Shown piece after piece: positions 49,926-60,234 of a stretch of DNA of 64,000 nucleotides. The DNA is from Ifrita kowaldi. Lineage: Eukaryota > Chordata > Aves > Passeriformes > Cinclosomatidae. Where the stretch lies: positions 543,845 through 607,844 of the forward strand of contig VZRS01002799.1 of NCBI GenBank assembly GCA_013398055.1. Reading direction: 5' to 3'. Both the position numbers and the translations under genes were made by a program. The notes under the pieces were generated by a model. That model made no database searches and had not been told where the DNA came from. It was given only the letters and a program-made list of their open reading frames with translations. Every line of letters begins with the position of its first letter. The stretch's first letter is position 1.

Positions 49926-51594
49926 ATGTCTACTACTTTGCAAATGATACCATTTGTCTTAAATAATGCTCTCTTTATAACTCTAAAAGCTAATTCTCTT
50001 TTTAGACCACCACAGCTGCTGAAGGGGAGAACGGTACAGCTTCAACAACCAAGAGCATGGCCTCACCCCAGGACTCAGCTGTGCAACCCCTTTCTCACAC
50101 AAGTTTCAGCAGATGAATAGGGTCACCATCCGTACTAGGTCACTGGTGGCCCTCCTCAAGACCTAAGGGTTTAAGAAAGGCTCTCTTCAGGCTCTCCTCA
50201 CCTTGGCCAAGGGAGTGGCAGCCCCAGGGATTTACTCGTTTTTACACAGTTTCAGATGTTCTCAAGACAGCCCAACACGCACATTGGAGTGCCTGGGCAA
50301 AGAGGCAGATGGTCTGAGGGCTGATCTCCACAGAGCAGTATGAGCACAGAAATCAGGAACCCTCCCAGGTCACTGCAATATAGAACTTTCCCTCCTCCTG
50401 CTTTGTAAATATTTTGAGCCTGAGCCAAAGACAGGTGGTGTTTGCAGGGACGTTTTCAGTGACTCCAGCTGGATGTGGAGTACCTGTAATTTGGACATCT
50501 CAGGGGGCCTCATGGTGACAACCAACAATGAGAATTTCTGGTAAAACCTTTCTGTGTGCTGTGCCAGGGCACTTCTAGAGACAGCACTAGATGGGTGCAG
50601 AGCATGACCCCTGTTAACAATACACACTACATGAAAGCTAATAATTCTGGCTAAAGCATATTCAAAATAGGATGCTTGAAGCAAAACTAATGCATTATTC
50701 ACTGCTTGTTGGGAATACAAGAACATGGAGATAGACATCTAAGCCTTGGGCCTTTTCTGAGATGTACTGTACATGGGCTCAGTGTGCTTATTGGCAGTAC
50801 AGTGACTCTTACTGCCATGCACCTTTCATTACTAATAGCATTTAAAATCTTGCCCTGTGATCAAATAAAAAATAGTGTGTGTATTCATCTTTGCTTTCTA
50901 GCCACATACAGTGATGGGAGATATTTCTAATGTTATATTTATTTCCTTGGTGTAAAATGTGCCCTTTTTCTACCTTTACATTAAATCAGACAAATATTTG
51001 GTGAAACTCACAGGGTGAAATAGTGCAAAAATTGCCAATTTCTCAGGATGTAGCTGAAAACAATTCTGAACAGAGCACCAACATAATCACCTCCAACACA
51101 ACATGCAGGCTCTGCTAATGTAATGCTTCTCAAAAATAAAAATGTGTAAAAGAGGAAAAAAATATTTTATATACTCATGATATAGAAATAAAAATCTTTG
51201 TAAAACAATTCAACAGCCACTGTAAGAGCAGATTTGTAGAAAAATCTGTTTGGGATTTGCCTAATAGCCTGCAGACACCCTGCAATATAGACACCTGCCT
51301 CTGAACTAATCACTCTCTGGTCCTTTCGTGGTCAACAGAGAAACACTGACACCTGGGGAAGTGATTTATCTCTTCCTAAAGTAGATGTCTAAGAAAGGTC
51401 AAATGAATTGCATCCTAAAAGTGCTTATTCCTCCTAGCTGACCATAAAGGTTGAAGAGTGACTAACTCACATGTAAATTAATACACTGTAGATATACAAG
51501 CCTGTAGTTTGACGGACAGGGGGGATGCTGAAGTGCACCCCTGGTTCTTCCATTTGCCACAGTTCAAGGGTCTGCAGAATAAAAACAGGTAACT

Positions 51595-51614
51595 TCTCCT
51601 CCTCCTCCTCCTCC
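51595..51614. repeat. (TCC)n microsatellite
   Basis: About six TCC units. On the minus strand it adds a run of glutamate codons to a chance open frame. Confidence 0.88.
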
Positions 51615-54399
51615 ACAAAAATAGATTTCCAGAGTTTCATCAGATGAGAGATTTTTGGTTCAAGATATTTTGCCATACATCACCAGAAATGGCATTATAT
51701 GCCCAGACCTGCCCCACAATATCCTGTCAGACAGATAAACAACTTCTTCAGGTGCTGTTGCAAAGAAGTTTTGGATCCCAGCAGTCCCAGCAAGTAAACC
51801 TGATTTATAGTACTGGTGAATCCTTCTTGGAGCCAGAAGCAGCTAGACTGGATCCCAATTACTGCTTAACAAGGTATGTCTTGTCAAAATGGTTTTGAGG
51901 CTGACTTCTGATCCTAGCTGATCTTTAAGTGCAACTGAAGATTGGCTTCAGTAGCACATCTTTGCTATGGCAAATTCTCTTTAAGACTTTAAGACTTTCT
52001 GCTAGAAAACAGATTGAAATGTAAAAAGCAACATAGTTGTATGCATTACTGTTATCCAAAATTCTCAGTTATCATTAGCTTCCCTATAGCTTATCCTTTT
52101 AAAAACCCATATAGTAATGAACCTTGCCTACCTGTGACATCTTTGTTCTTCTCACTAAATGCTTTCAGGATGATCAAATTACATATGATTTCTAATGAAT
52201 GCTCATACATCTAATTAAAAAGAGAAACAATTGTGAGAATGCTGTTCTTGAAGTCACTGTGCTTGATTTCGACATCCATGAGTTTGTATTTTCCATGTTT
52301 GATTGCAGAAACTTTGCCTAAAGTTGAAGTTCAGATGCCCTCAGAAAAAGGCAATTTTTAAATGTTAAAGGAAATCAAATACACATTCGTATCTGCTAGC
52401 ATGTGTTCCTCCTATTATAAAATAATTAAAGAAATACAACTAGATCAGGCTGACAATCACTGCATCAAAAACCCGTACGTACTATAGCCACATTTACAAG
52501 CAACAAAGCTGAGCTTGGTGATTTACGATAATATCACTAAAACCTCGTGATATATTTAGCAAGTGGTAATGGTAAAGGTTATAATTCCTCTGAGGGACAA
52601 TAGTGATGAAATAAACCACAAGGGTCAAGTGGATTATGACCTTGTGAAAACTCAAATAATGGAGATGGAGCTTTATAAACTTCCTTATAATAGATAATGC
52701 CTTAAACAATTTAAAAGCTGCTCAGTACTCAATTTGGACTTGCCACAGGCTTACTACTGCCTATATATTATTAGAGGAAAACCTGAAAATTACTTCTGTC
52801 ACTATGAATCTTGCATCTGCTCAGAACCCCCATTTTAGGTGCAATGAGCGCTCTTGCTGGGCTCTGAATGCTCCCAACAGACAGTCTGTCAGTTCTCCCC
52901 ACCCAGCATTTGTAGTGTGGCTGCTTATGCAGAATTTAAAGCTTGCGAGGCATCCTGGATTGCTGTTAGTAATCACACCTGGCAGTATTAATTCTGCTGC
53001 TGTATAGTACTATCCCAGGATCAAAGAGTTTCTATGTGATCAAGTGATAGGGTGACATGAATGATGCCGCTGACTGCTTCACATGTTTGGCAAAAGGAAA
53101 GATGTCACGTTTATCAGCACAGACAACACACCAGGTTCATGCAGATCCTCTCTACAGTTACCTTAGACACCCAAATTTGGAGCACAGTTTATATGGGAGC
53201 TGAGGAACCCCACCTACCTGAATTCATGCTGAGATTCAGGTGGAGGTGGAGCAGCATCACATGCAAATGGTGACTATCCTGATCTACCTGAATACATTTT
53301 CCTGCACTAACAGTGTGAAAACAATCTATGGGATCAGTCCCATAAAAGATTACGACCATGAGTCACTTGACCAAGGTCATTCACATACATAGTTTGGGCT
53401 CCTTCATTTTCATTCTTGCTGTAGTTAGACTCCTGTGTGGCACCCGCCCTCACCAGAGCTAGTTTTTGTACCAAGATACAATATTGAACTGGCAGATTCT
53501 GGAGAAGCTCCATGGATAAAGCAGCCATACTGAGGCATACGTGTACAGATCTATAAATTAATGCACAGAAGAAATTCCTCTGCCAGATACATGGAGAAAT
53601 GTTTGAGATCATGCTATCTCAGCTTCAAAGACATGGAGGAGGAGGGAAGACAAGGAGACAACACAATGTTTACCTACTTGTGTAACAGCACTGACAATGG
53701 CAGGCCTGGGAGGGCATCAGTCTGAACGCAAACGGGGCAATCAGCTGCCTTTGAGAGAGGGATTCTTGATTGATTTTAAATTAAGGTCACTGTCCCCAGG
53801 CCACAGCTAGATTTGATTATTTCTGTCACATTTTAGAAGAGTGACAGAAACTTCTTTGCAACCAGTGCTCTCTCTCTTCAATGACTCAATGCATAATGAT
53901 GGTTTTTCCAGTGGGTTTTGATGATTCCAACTTCCATGATATGCTGCATGTCGGTACAGCAGTGACATTCTCCCACTGAAAGCCACTCATCCCTTTTAGT
54001 ACTCAAATCCATGCAGTAAGGGCACTAGGAAAGCTGTGGGCAGCACAAAATTAACACAGGTGTGACATTAAATCTGAGAGGTGTATTCACTGCTGGCAGG
54101 TGACCAGTGACTATCAACATACACCGAGGGGAAAGGGCAAAAACAGAGCAAGCCCAGCCATGAGCCATTTGTCATGGAGGGACCTTTCTGGGCAAGCTGT
54201 GATTTGGTTGCTCTCTGTGGCTTTCTCTCCTGTTAGTTCAGTCATTCTCCCCCCAAAATGACATCAACTGCCTGCTGTCAGATGGCAAAGGGCTCCACAG
54301 CTGTGTTTGCTCAAAGAATCTTCTCTGTACAGTCAGGTGGTCTGTTACCTTCATTTGATGGCCTCTCCCTTTTGTGCTGGAAGCCAGGGCCACCAGTCC

Positions 54400-54745
54400 C
54401 TGCTCACCCTCTCCATGCTGCTAGAGATTCGAGGAACCTCTGTCACATCTCCCTTCTGGTGCCTCTCGCCCCTGTGCATGTACCTAACTGGAAAATCCTT
54501 TCAAGCCATGGATCATTACTGCTAGCCTTCTCCGAATCTTTTCCAGCTCTGCTGTGTCCTTTTTGAGAAGGTGAGACCAGAATTCCAGCAGTATTCAGAG
54601 CACAGGTCCAGCACGCATTTTCCAGTGTAAAATCTTTTCCTCTTCATTGCTCTCCTAGAAAGTCCTGACATTTGAGTCACTCTTTTGGCTACACTGAGCA
54701 TGAAGTTGACATTTTCTCAGCTGTGCATGTCCCTGGACTCTAAAC
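54400..54745 (-). mobile_element. Ancient CR1 relic
   Basis: Diverged blocks match, from memory, the antisense 3' region of old amniote CR1 copies: 'ccagcagtattcagagcaca' (normally ...ACAGTATTCAAGGT), 'ttttggctacactgagcatg' (normally GGCTTTTTTGACC...CACTGAGC) and 'gttgacattttctcagctg'. The order is right, divergence is high, and both ends are approximate. Confidence 0.6.
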
Positions 54746-55619
54746 CTGGGGAAAGTAACGGCCAAAATCCTTCCATGATGATGGGCAAGAAATAAATGAC
54801 CAACTGCAACTGCACAGTTGTGCTGTCTGGGAACAAAATAAAACAAAAACAAACCACCTTGGAATAACAGTAGTGGATTTTAAATCCCAAGATGCTACAA
54901 AATTCCTTCTCAGGCAGCTTGACCTAAATTCCTATGGGCAATGAGGAAGCCGCATATTTGAAGCATTTGAAAGAAAACTAGACAAATGCCCATAAATTAC
55001 TGTATGGGGGACATTCCTACTCTCTTTTGGAAGATGGATTAGGCAGATGACCTACTAAGTTTTTTTTTTCTTCTTTCACTAATTCCTACGATGTCATGAG
55101 CATGTGTGTGCTTTACCCTTTCTTAAATCACAATCTGTTTGATCCAGCACCAGCCAAAGGTTTTGAAAAGCCCATTAAACCGCAAGAGGAAATCTCGAGC
55201 GGTTTGCTAATATCAACAGAAATCCAGATGGAATTACAATCATCTTTTATGTACATTCGAGGGCATATTATGTAATACTAGCCATGGATTTAGTTTAATG
55301 CACCACACCTTCCAATAAGCTGCTGGCGACACTTAATAGCGATATAAAACCTACAAAAAAAAATCTTTTGCCCTTGACAAAACGTTTTAAAGCCCAGAGC
55401 CTGAGGTCAAGGAGCTTGGGATATTCAGTCTGATGGGAAACGGGGGACAAGGGAGAGCGAGGATGGAAAAGACGGGGGGCGGAGTAATTAAAAAGGGGAA
55501 AGAGGCGGAGGGGGAATAAAGAAAAACAGAAGGAAGGAAGGAAGTCAGAATCGTGGTTAATCCGAGATAGACGCAGAGGAGACAAGGTCAAAACTTTAAG
55601 CAAGCAGGGAGCAAACATT
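54746..55619. other. Flank of CpG island with purine-rich tract
   Basis: 55130-55340 is high-complexity DNA with the look of a conserved non-coding element, though I cannot test that. 55430-55550 is strongly purine-rich (runs of G and A on the plus strand, with GGAAGGAAGG at the right end) and borders the CpG island. No exon is supported. Confidence 0.4.
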
Positions 55620-56330
55620 CCACGAGATTTATGGAGAAGGATGACGCTGCCTGCTGCAGCATCCTCCCGGGCGTCCGGGCCGCTCCTGACGTGGCTCCGC
55701 GGGACCCCCGGTGCTCCTTATCTCAGCATCCCTGTCGGGCGCGGGGGGCGGTGCTGGCGGGCGTGGTGCAGGTNNNNNNNNNNNNNNNNNNNNNNNNNNN
55801 NNNNNNNNNNNNNNNNNNNNNNNNNNNNNNNNNNNNNNNNNNNNNNNNNNNNNNNNNNNNNNNNNNNNNNNNNNNNNNNNNNCCCACGGGCGGCGAAACA
55901 CGCGCGGCAGGGGCACGGCGGCGTTAAGCGTCCGCTCCGCGCTCTGGGGGAAGGAGATTTAAAAAATGTAGGATGCATTTCAAGATGGGCGGTAATGGGA
56001 TGATTTGGGGTCCCTCGCGTAGCCGGGCACAGGCGAGAAGCGGGAGGACAATTTACCCTTTCGAAGTTGGGGCAGAAATTCCTGCCGCTGTCGCCCGGCT
56101 TCCTGGCGAAGTCTGCCAGGCGGATGGACTGTCACCTGCGTCTCCCTTAATGGCTTTTTCTGGATCAGGCTGTCGCGGGGCGTGGGTCATCTGCGCCGGC
56201 GTCGCAGCGGTCCGGGCGCACGTGGCGGTGGGTGCCAGGGTGAAGTGTCGTGTTCCAGAAGTTGTGCATCACTCCGGGGAGATGCTGCAGGGTGCAAGCG
56301 CCCTGGGCGGGAGACGCAGGGCAGTTATTC
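55620..56330. promoter_or_regulatory. CpG island, candidate promoter
   Basis: CpG density jumps here: roughly 15 CpGs in the 110 bases before the gap and about a dozen in the 65 bases after it, while the rest of the window is CpG-poor. GC-box-like strings (gggggcgg, cgggcgg) flank the gap. In vertebrates such islands usually mark promoters and first exons. Direction of transcription is not evident. The frames open across this segment (for example 55973-56449) are explained by low stop-codon frequency in GC-rich DNA and are not called. Confidence 0.75.
55774..55882. other. Assembly gap (109 N)
   Basis: A run of 109 undetermined bases in the most CpG-rich part of the window. Both flanks are extremely GC-rich, so the missing sequence is probably GC-rich too and may include a transcription start or first exon. 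Confidence 0.99.
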
Positions 56331-58138
56331 TCCTCTCATTTCACCCCACACACACCTCTTTTTTGAGACATTGGTTCGGCTTTGGTTTATTTACCGTTGT
56401 TGATGGTAGTTTTCTTGCGTGCCGTTCTCCATCAGAAGTATTTTTTTAAAAATTATTTAAATGCGGGATTCAAAGTATATATATTGTCTAATGGGGATGT
56501 ATTGTTAAAGAGGGAAGAGTATCTGGTTGCCCATTAATTCTTCAGGTATTTTCCATTTAAACTTGATGAGGAAATGTTCTTCTTTTTTCTAAGTAACCTT
56601 CCATGTCATTTATAATTAGCAAATCGGCTTAGCATTCAAAGTAAAGATTTCCTTGCAAATACTCTACTGATTACTAATGTTATGCCTGAAACACTCCATA
56701 GGACAGAAATCAGCACACCTCTGTTTTTTTAATATGTAAATTCGGAAAAGCCTTTCTTTCCATTTCATGACTCTGTGAGTGGCCCCAGTTAATCAGATGT
56801 AACTACAGTAACTAGCAGAGGGGGCTGCTGATAGCCAGTGTGATTTCCTGCACCACTCTGCTAGAGCAGCCTGATCAATTAATGCATCCTCACTATTTTG
56901 TCCTTGGCGTCTCTGGTGAACTTTATAGTATTTCTGTGAGGATCTCCAGTAGGGAGAAGCCGAAGTCTCTTTCACCTTCAGAGATGATTGAAGCCAAATT
57001 TGAAGAGGGGATAACTGAGTTGACTGGAGAGTGATGCTGAGTTCCTGTGTATACATTAAATTCTGGAGGTGATCCAGTAGCCAGAGCTATCCAGCAGACT
57101 GGAAGTCACCTCAGTGATGGGTTTTGCAGGGTCCTGATCACTTCCTATCAAAAAAAAGCAAGTGATAAGCTTTTGCAATGTGTGCTGATTGCATTGTAGG
57201 CATGGGCTGGAGGATGGAGCTGGTCGTGTAGTGGGCATGGCATGGGCAATGAGCAGGTCACACTGAGCACCCTACAACTTCAGGATGTTTTTCACTGTGC
57301 AGAGCCTGCAGCAGTATGAATTAGAGGGGAAGAAATGCATTTAGATGTAACAAAGGCAGCTGGCTCATCTCCTGCATGAGGAACTAATTTTTTTTTTTTA
57401 ATCTGGCTCCCGTTTCTGCCTCTGACACAAACTGCCAGTGTAGCTGTGGGCAAATAATTTCATGTTTCCCTCTGTCCTCCTCTCTGCCTGCCCTGCCAAG
57501 GTCTTATCTGTACAGGGCTGTCAGTTTAGACCCCAACTCAAAACCCTTGCTTTCCCCCAGCTGCCTTGTGTGCAGCAGTCTGGAGCCCAGTGTAGGTGGT
57601 ACCTCTGTGCTCCAAGGGGATACAGTTTGACATTCAAGTACTGCTACTGGAGCCAATCATACAGATGTAGCAGCCTCACAGCAACTCATCAATCTCTAAT
57701 CCTACCCCTCTTATAATCCAGTCATTCTCTGCTGCTAATCAAATCGCCCGGCACCGTTCGAGCTGTGTTTGGCTGCATGCTCGCCCTCGTGTTGGCGAGC
57801 CTACGTCAAGCCAGGGAAGCAGTGGCGGTGGAGATGGGCTGAGGATCACCAGCTCTTCAGGACAGAGACTGTCATTTGAGGCTACAGAACCAGTAGCATG
57901 AGAGGCCTGGTGTGATTTAGAAATGCAAATTGTAGCTAAAGGGTAAATTGCAACAACATCACAGAAAAATGACCAGAAAATGGAACCTCAGGCATTGCTG
58001 CCCAGCCAGCTGCATGCTGGTCGGGAGGGAACGGAGGTGGAAGGGTGCAGCTCCCTCAGTGTAACAACGGCATTCTTATTTTAGCATGGAAGACAGCCAA
58101 AGATAAGGAGTGGTTGTCTTCCGGCTGGTTGGAGGATG
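56331..58138. other. Stretch downstream of CpG island; CpG-rich hairpin
   Basis: Mostly AT-rich. At 57735-57812 about eight CpGs occur in 80 bases, including a hairpin with a 7-pair stem gctcgcc (57779-57785) and ggcgagc (57794-57800) around an 8-base loop, and possible outer ggct/agcc pairing. No exon is convincing; a short open segment at 57000-57034 after a pyrimidine-rich CAG has no donor site in frame. Confidence 0.45.
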
Positions 58139-58151
58139 AAAAAAAAAAAAA
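58139..58151. repeat. Poly-A run at left edge of duplication
   Basis: An uninterrupted A run directly to the left of the 167-bp tandem copy. Confidence 0.9.
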
Positions 58152-58485
58152 GAAAAAGAAAAGCTCTGTGGAAAAATATTTTGATGTAGGTACTAAAGGA
58201 AGAAAAAAAGCAGATAACCTTGCAAGTGATAGACTAGCTATGTAAAGCTGGCGGGACAAGGCTTCTCCCATAAAATCCAGAATGATCCTAATTAAGCCCA
58301 GACCCTGTTAAATGACANGAAAAAGAAAAGCTGTGTGGAAAAATATTTTGATGTAGGTACTAAAGGAAGAAAAAAAGCAGATAACCTTGCAAGTGATAGA
58401 CTAGCTATGTAAAGCTGGCGGGACAAGGCTTCTCCCATAAAATCCAGAATGATCCTAATTAAGCCCAGACCCTGTTAAATGACAG
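58152..58485. repeat. 167-bp near-perfect tandem duplication
   Basis: Copy 1 is 58152-58318 and copy 2 is 58319-58485, with a constant offset of 167 bases. I find one base difference (C at 58166 against G at 58333) and one undetermined base, N at 58318, which is the last base of copy 1; the matching base in copy 2 is G. Near identity means either a very recent duplication or two overlapping contig ends joined end to end. The single N near the copy boundary and the homopolymer at the left favour the second. Confidence 0.95.
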
Positions 58486-59257
58486 GACTTTATTTATTTC
58501 AGATGTTTCTAGGTCCTAAAGATGGGGCCAAATGTGAAGAGTTTGATGTGGCAGATAGTTTAACCCCAATTACTTTTACATAAATCACGTGATTGTTACA
58601 GTAGCTGAGTACCTCTGATGGGTACCCCAGAGCTACTGATAAAAAAAAATATTTTAAAAAATCCCCTGAAAAATCTATGGTAGTGCAGGTGAGGGTTTGT
58701 GGAAGAGGGGTCGCCATCCTCTCTGCAGGCAGGATGTGGGAGCTGTTGTGGTGCTATATGCTTGCTGGTCTGTATGCACAGACAGCTGAAATGGTGGCTT
58801 TGTAGAACAGGCAGCCAGAGAAAGGGATATAAAATGGGAGCTGACAAATGTTCTTGTTACGAAACTGGGATGGATGAATGATTTATGGGGGTACTTGCTT
58901 TTATTTTATTTTATTTTGAGAGGAAGGAGGTGGTTGGTGATGTGCAGTGCTAGCCACGGATGGCTTTGTTTTGAGATCAGGCTGTGCTGGGTCCTGCCTC
59001 CAGAAACAGCATCTACAGAATAACAATACAGTGAAACACTTCTCAGCATTGCTTGAGTTTCACAGACTGTTTTCAGGATGAAAAAGTTTTCCGTATCTTA
59101 TGTTCAAAGCCGTAGGCCTAAATCCTCCCAGACTCTAGATTTCAAAAAGGAGTTGGCTGTATGACAGGTCCTAGGCTGTGGGGATCTTTGTTAGCCTGTC
59201 TCAGTTCTCCGAGAGAATTTCCTTTCCTGGGTTTGCAATATTGCCCATCCCTCCCAG
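58486..59257. other. Gene-free stretch; (TTTTA)n repeat
   Basis: Unique-looking DNA with a short (TTTTA)n run at 58899-58917. A strong donor-like GCAG/GTGAGG at about 58688 has no coding sequence before it. Confidence 0.5.
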
Positions 59258-59303
59258 GGCACTGAGCTGCTCTGTAAAATAGGCCACTCTGTGGAGGAGC
59301 TGG
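59258..59303 (+). CDS. Weak candidate internal exon
   Basis: Preceded by a pyrimidine-rich acceptor (ccatccctcccag) and ending at GG/GTGATT, a weak donor. The open frame reads GTELLCKIGHSVEEL plus one base, so it ends in phase 1. That base plus the first two of the next candidate exon (62257) make a glutamate codon, and the frame then runs through to the stop at 62577. I do not recognise the peptide. Such short segments arise by chance, so this exon is the least secure of the three. Confidence 0.12.
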
Positions 59304-59589
59304 GTGATTTAATGTTGCTTGTTAGTAGTTCTGGGTTTCCTTTTTTCCCACCCCCACCCGGTTCTATCCATGCTGTCCTTTAGTGTACAGAGCAGTGCTG
59401 TAACATGGGTGAGGTGAGTTTACAGGGTCACATCTGCAGGATTTTGCCAGTTCTGTGGATGGCTGGGTGTCCTGGGGACCCTTGTGGCAGCTGCAGCTCC
59501 ACACTCAGTTGCTGGCTTTGGGTGTGAGTGACTGGATCCCTCTGAGCAGGACCTGTTTCCAGCACCCTTTTATATTTCCTAGTTAATAA

Positions 59590-60234
59590 GATCATAGAAC
59601 AGCTGGATTAGAAGGGACCTTACAGGTCATCTAGTCCAACCTCCCTGCAGTAAGCAGGGACATCTTCAACTAGATCAGGTTGCTCAGAGCCCTGTCCGAC
59701 CTGACCTGAAATGTTTCCAGGGATGGGACATTTGCCACCTCTCTGGGCAACCTGTTGCAGTGTCTCTCCACACTCCCAGTAAAAAAATTCCTCCTTATAT
59801 CCAGTTTAAATTGACCCTAGTTTAAAACCATTACCCCTTGTCCTATTGCAACAGGCCTTGCTAAAACATCTGTCCCTGTAGTCTGTCCCTGTGTGTCCCA
59901 TTGGTCCTCATTAGGAATTGGAAGATGCTGTAAGGTTTTCCTGGAGCCTTCTCTTCTCCAGGATGAACAGCCCCAGCTCTCTCAGCCTGTCCTCGTAGGA
60001 GAGGTGCTCCAACCCTCCGATCATCTTCATGGCCCTCCTCTAGACCTGCTTCAACAAGTCCATGTCTTTCCTGTGTTGAGGACCCCAGAGCTGGATGCAG
60101 TATTCCCGGAGGGGTCTCAAAGAGTGGAGGGTGCCCTTGATCCCACTGTTTGTGTCATTGATGAAGATATTAAAAGATACCAGTCCCAGTATGGACCTCT
60201 GAGGGACACCACTCATCACTGATGTCAATTTGCG
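59590..60234 (-). mobile_element. CR1 LINE, internally deleted, 3' end
   Basis: Minus-strand CR1 copy whose 3' terminus is at 59590. Its far end (60234-60130) codes SGVPQRSILGLVSFNIFIND, the reverse-transcriptase segment normally followed by the FADD motif. Instead the sequence passes at about 60120 straight to YCIQLWGPQHRKDMDLLKQV, a piece from well downstream in ORF2. The catalytic motif and the DNA between are deleted. The remainder is the ORF2 end and 3' untranslated region and shares ordered blocks with 36320-36521. It is not active. It lies in what would be the intron between candidate exons at 59.3 and 62.3 kb. Confidence 0.95.

Larger units (their letters stand above)
46986..54399. 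other. Gene-free stretch with simple repeats
   Basis: About 7.4 kb without a recognised gene. It holds a TG-rich tract at about 49873-49925, a TCC run (51595-51614) and AT-rich DNA throughout. A moderately GC-rich pocket at 48410-48610 has no splice or coding support. Confidence 0.5.

Noticed and set aside
55629..56003. Open frames running through the N gap on both strands
   Set aside because: Their length comes from undetermined bases read as open codons.
55973..56449. 158-codon open frame downstream of the gap
   Set aside because: Lies mainly in the CpG island where stop codons are rare. The peptide has no recognisable domain and no supported donor site was found.
58045..58245. Lysine-rich open frame after an acceptor-like site
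   Set aside because: The lysines come from the poly-A run, and the frame lies partly in the tandem copy suspected of being an assembly artefact.
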